The position numbers and the translations under genes were made by a program. From positions 17,233,342-17,297,341 of the forward strand of contig OY821745.1 in NCBI GenBank assembly GCA_963682055.1: a DNA stretch of 64,000 nucleotides, given 5' to 3'. The notes beneath the pieces are model-generated. The model saw only the letters and a list, made by a program, of their open reading frames with translations. It was not told where the DNA came from and did no database searches. Source of the DNA: Primula veris. Lineage: Eukaryota > Streptophyta > Magnoliopsida > Ericales > Primulaceae. This document shows, piece after piece, positions 61,354 through 64,000 of this stretch (the stretch's first letter is position 1; each line of letters begins with the position of its first letter).

Positions 61354-63623
61354 ATTTTTTTTCTTGTATTTATGGCCTATAGTACATAGATGTTATAGAC
61401 TTTTTTGTTTTTCGACATTTTATTTATATTTGTATGGTTTAGGGTTTAGGGTTTAGGGTTTATGGTTTAGGTTTTAGGGTTTAGGGTTTCAGGTTTAGGG
61501 TTTAGGTAATGTTCTTGCATATGTAGGGAATATTCCTCATTTTTTTTTCTTAGATTTATGGCCTATAGTAGACGGTTTTTACCGACTTTTTTGTTATTCG
61601 ACATTTTATTTATATTTGTAAGTTTTAAGGTTTAGGGTTTAGGTTTTAGGGTTTATGTTTTACGGTTTAGGGTTTCAGGTTTCGGGTTTACGTAATGTTC
61701 TTGCATATGTAGGGATTATCCTCATTTTTTTTCTTAGATTTATGGCCTATAGTACACGGTTCTTACCGACTTTTTTTTCCCCGACATTTTACTTAAATTT
61801 GTAGGGTTTAGGGTTTAGGGTTTAGGGTTTAGGGTTTAGGGTTTAGGTTTTAGGTTTTAGGGTTTAGGGTATAGGGTTTCAGGTTTAGGGTTTAGGTAAT
61901 GTTCTTGTATATGTAGGGAATAGTCCTCATTTGTTTTCTTGGATTTATGGCGAATAGTATACGGTTTTAACCGACTTTTTTGTTTTTTGACATTTTATTA
62001 ATATTTGCATAGTTTAGGATTAAGGGTTTAGGGTTTAGGTTTTTGGTTTTTGGGTTTAGGGTTTCAGGTTTAGGGTTTAGTTATGTTCTTGTATATGTAG
62101 GGAATAGTCCTCCTTTTTTTTCTTGGATTTATGTCCTATATTACACGGTTTTTACCGACTTTTTTGTCGTTCCAGATTTTATTTATATTTGTAAGTTTTA
62201 AGGTTTAGGGTTTAGGTTTTAGGGTTTAGGGTTTCAGGTTTAGGGTTTAGGTAATGTTCTTGCATATGTAGGGAATATTCCTCATTTTTTTTCTTGGATT
62301 TATGGCCTATAGTACACGGTTTTTACCGAGTTTTTTGTTTTTTGATATTTTATTTATATTTGTATGGTTTAGGGTCTTAGGTTTAGGGTTTAGGTAATGT
62401 TCTTGCATAACTAGAGAATATTCCTCATTTTTTTTCTTTGATTTATGCCTATAGTACACGATTTTTACAGACTTTTTTGTTTTTCGACATTTTATTTATT
62501 TTGTATGGTTTAGGGTTTACGATTTATGTTTTAGGGTTTAGGGTTTCAGGTTTAGGGTTTAGGTAATGTTCTTGCATATGTAGGGAATAATCCTCATTTT
62601 TTTTCTTGGATTTATGGCCTATAGTATACGGTTTTTACCGAATTTTTTGTTTTTTGACATTTTATTTATATTTGAATGGTTTAGGGTGTAGGGTTTAGGG
62701 TTTAGGTTTTAGGTTTTAGGGTTTAGGGTTTAGGTAATGTTCTTGTATATGTAGGGAACAGTCCTCATTTTTTTCTTAGATTTATGGCCTATATTACACG
62801 GTTTTAACCGACTTTTTTGTTGTTCGACATTTTATTTATATTTGTAAGTTTTAAGGTTTAGGGTTTAGGTTTTAGTGTTTATGTTTTACGGTTTAGGGTT
62901 TAAGGTTTAGGGTTTACGTAATGTTCTTGCATAGGTAGGGATTATTCCTCATTTTTTTTCTTAGATTTATGGCCTATAGTACACGGTTCTTACCGACTTT
63001 TTTGTTTTTCGACATTTTACTTATATTTGTATGGTTTAGGGTTTAGGGTTTAGGGTTTCAGGTTTAGGGTTTAGGTAATGTTCTTGTATATGTAGAGAAT
63101 AGTCCTCATTTTTTTTTTGGATTTATGGCCTATATTACACGGTTTTAACCGACTTTTTTGTTTTTCGACATTTTATTTATATTTGTATGGTTTAGGGTTT
63201 ACGGTTTAGGTTTTAGGGTTTAGGGTTTCAGGTTTAGGGTTTAGGTATTGTTCTTGCATAACTAGGGAATATTCCTCATTTTTTTTCTTGGATTTATGCC
63301 TATAGTACACGGTTTTTACAGACTTTTTTGTTTTTCGACATTTTATTTTTTTTGTATGGTTTAGGGTTTACGGTTTAGGTTTTACGGTTTAGGGTTTCAG
63401 GTTTAGGGTTTAGGTAATGTTCTTGCATAAGTAGGGAATATTCTTCATTTTTTTTTTTTGGATTTATGGCCTATAGTATACAGTTTTAACCGACTTTTTT
63501 GGTTTTTGACATTTTATTAATATTTATATAGTTTAGGATTAAGGGTTTAGGGTTTAGGGTTTAGGTTTTAGGTTTTAGGGTTTAGGGTTTCAGGTTTTGG
63601 GTTTAGATAATGTATTGTATATG
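61354..63623 (+). repeat. Type 2 telomere-similar satellite, forward block
   Basis: About thirteen monomers averaging 174 bp with TTTAGGG on the + strand. They share the type 2 diagnostics of the inverted block (AGGGAATATTCCTC, GGCCTATAGTACACGG, TTTATATTTGTA), so they form the short arm of an inverted repeat with it. Several monomers carry GGGAATAGTCCTC or lose bases in GGATTTATGCC. Internal similarity: the monomer with TTGCATAACTAG occurs at about 62,402 and again 851 bp later, and a GGGATTAT monomer at about 61,690 recurs near 62,928. Confidence 0.9.
61802..61841 (+). repeat. Perfect telomere run, five TTTAGGG
   Basis: TAGGG followed by five exact heptamers: six G-triplets on the + strand, enough in principle for an intramolecular G-quadruplex. 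Confidence 0.9.
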
Positions 63624-63627
63624 TAGG
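63624..63627 (+). other. Type 2 to type 1 junction, 4 bp microhomology TAGG
   Basis: Forward type 2 sequence (GTATATGTAGG) continues as type 1 monomer C of the unit 25 kind (TAGGATTTATGGCCTAG). TAGG is common to both sources, so the breakpoint lies within these four bases. The type 1 part starts in the middle of the core, so whole monomers were not exchanged. Confidence 0.88.
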
Positions 63628-64000
63628 ATTTATGGCCTAGTAAATGATTTTTACCGACTTTTTTGTTTTCTGGCATTTTATTTGTATTTGTATGGTTTAG
63701 GGTTTAGGGTTTTAGGGTTTAATTTTTCGGGTTTAGGTAAATTCCTAGAATATATAGGAAATATTCCTCATTTTCTTTCTTGCATTGATGGCATAGTACA
63801 CGGTTTTTACCAACATTTTAGTTTTCCGACATTTTATTTGTATTTGTAGGGTTTAGGGTTCAGGGTTTATGTTTTAGGGTTTAAGGTTTAGGGTTTAGGT
63901 AATTTTCTAGCATATGTTGGAAATATTCCTCATTTTCTTTCTTGGATTAATGGCCTAGTACACGGTTTTTACTGAATTTTTGGATTTCCGACATTTTATT
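63624..64000 (+). repeat. Second copy of unit 25 segment (parts of C, D, E)
   Basis: By eye identical, with no gap, to 54,096-54,472 at an offset of 9,528 bp. It includes AATATATAGG in D, which is unique to unit 25, CTTTCTTGCATTG in D where units 16-24 read ATTTCTTGCATTG, and GGATTAATGG in E. It is cut off by the window end. Confidence 0.93.

Larger units (their letters stand above)
54096..63623 (+). repeat. Proposed 9,528 bp tandem segmental duplication unit
   Basis: The segment holds the end of unit 25, the whole inverted type 2 block and the forward type 2 block. Because the sequence from 63,624 restarts at the equivalent of 54,096, the simplest reading is that this composite block is repeated in tandem beyond the window. 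Only the first 377 bp of the second copy can be seen. Confidence 0.6.

Noticed and set aside
63610..63849. 79-codon open frame on the plus strand near the right edge
   Set aside because: It crosses the type 2 to type 1 junction at 63,624 and reads through satellite core and telomere tail. Its hydrophobic look comes from T-rich codons. No coding evidence.
1..64000. Transposon or retroelement insertions
   Set aside because: I saw no LTR, terminal inverted repeat, poly-A tail with target duplication, or coding remnant. Every stretch can be assigned to a monomer of type 1 or type 2.
1..64000. CENH3-type 178 bp centromere satellite
   Set aside because: The monomer size is similar but the sequence is a different family, dominated by telomere heptamers; I recognise no centromere-satellite monomer in the window.

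Overview
The whole 64 kb window is satellite DNA. I find no protein-coding gene, RNA gene, transposon or CRISPR array. It is built from monomers of about 140-190 bp. Each has an AT-rich core of about 110 bp followed by a degenerate tail of the plant-type telomere heptamer TTTAGGG (CCCTAAA on the other strand). The heptamer points to a plant. Long pericentromeric telomere-similar arrays are known from Arabidopsis thaliana, notably chromosome 1, and that is my best guess; the species is an inference I could not check by search.

Layout. (1) 1-55,004: a TTTAGGG-forward higher-order repeat (HOR) array of 24 units plus a decayed partial 25th. The full unit has 14 monomers, here named A to N, and is about 2.2 kb; 13-monomer forms are 2.02-2.06 kb. 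I call this monomer family type 1. (2) about 55,005-61,340: a 6.3 kb block in the opposite orientation (CCCTAAA on the + strand) made of a more diverged monomer family, type 2, with its own looser HOR of 1.9-2.5 kb. (3) about 61,341-63,623: 2.3 kb of type 2 monomers in forward orientation, so blocks 2 and 3 form an unequal inverted repeat. (4) 63,624-64,000: an abrupt return to type 1 sequence that matches 54,096-54,472 base for base by eye, including a variant seen in no other unit. This suggests that the 9,528 bp from 54,096 to 63,623 is tandemly duplicated and that the next copy begins at the right edge.

The array records its own history. It shows loss or gain of single monomers (I), a chimeric N/A monomer, a 944 bp duplication of monomers I-N, two 598 bp duplications of monomers I-L, 7 or 14 bp changes in the telomere tails, and alternating blocks of unit haplotypes. 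All are what unequal exchange between similar monomers would give. Units become more alike towards 47-53.7 kb, and the last partial unit before the inversion is decayed.

No genes work together here. Any function would be structural or chromatin-based: nucleosome-scale monomers, dense telobox (AAACCCTA) motifs, short G-rich runs and conserved dyads. The short open frames that exist are by-products of the repeat and are listed as rejected. Coordinates and unit lengths were counted by hand; similarity statements are by eye, not from alignment software.
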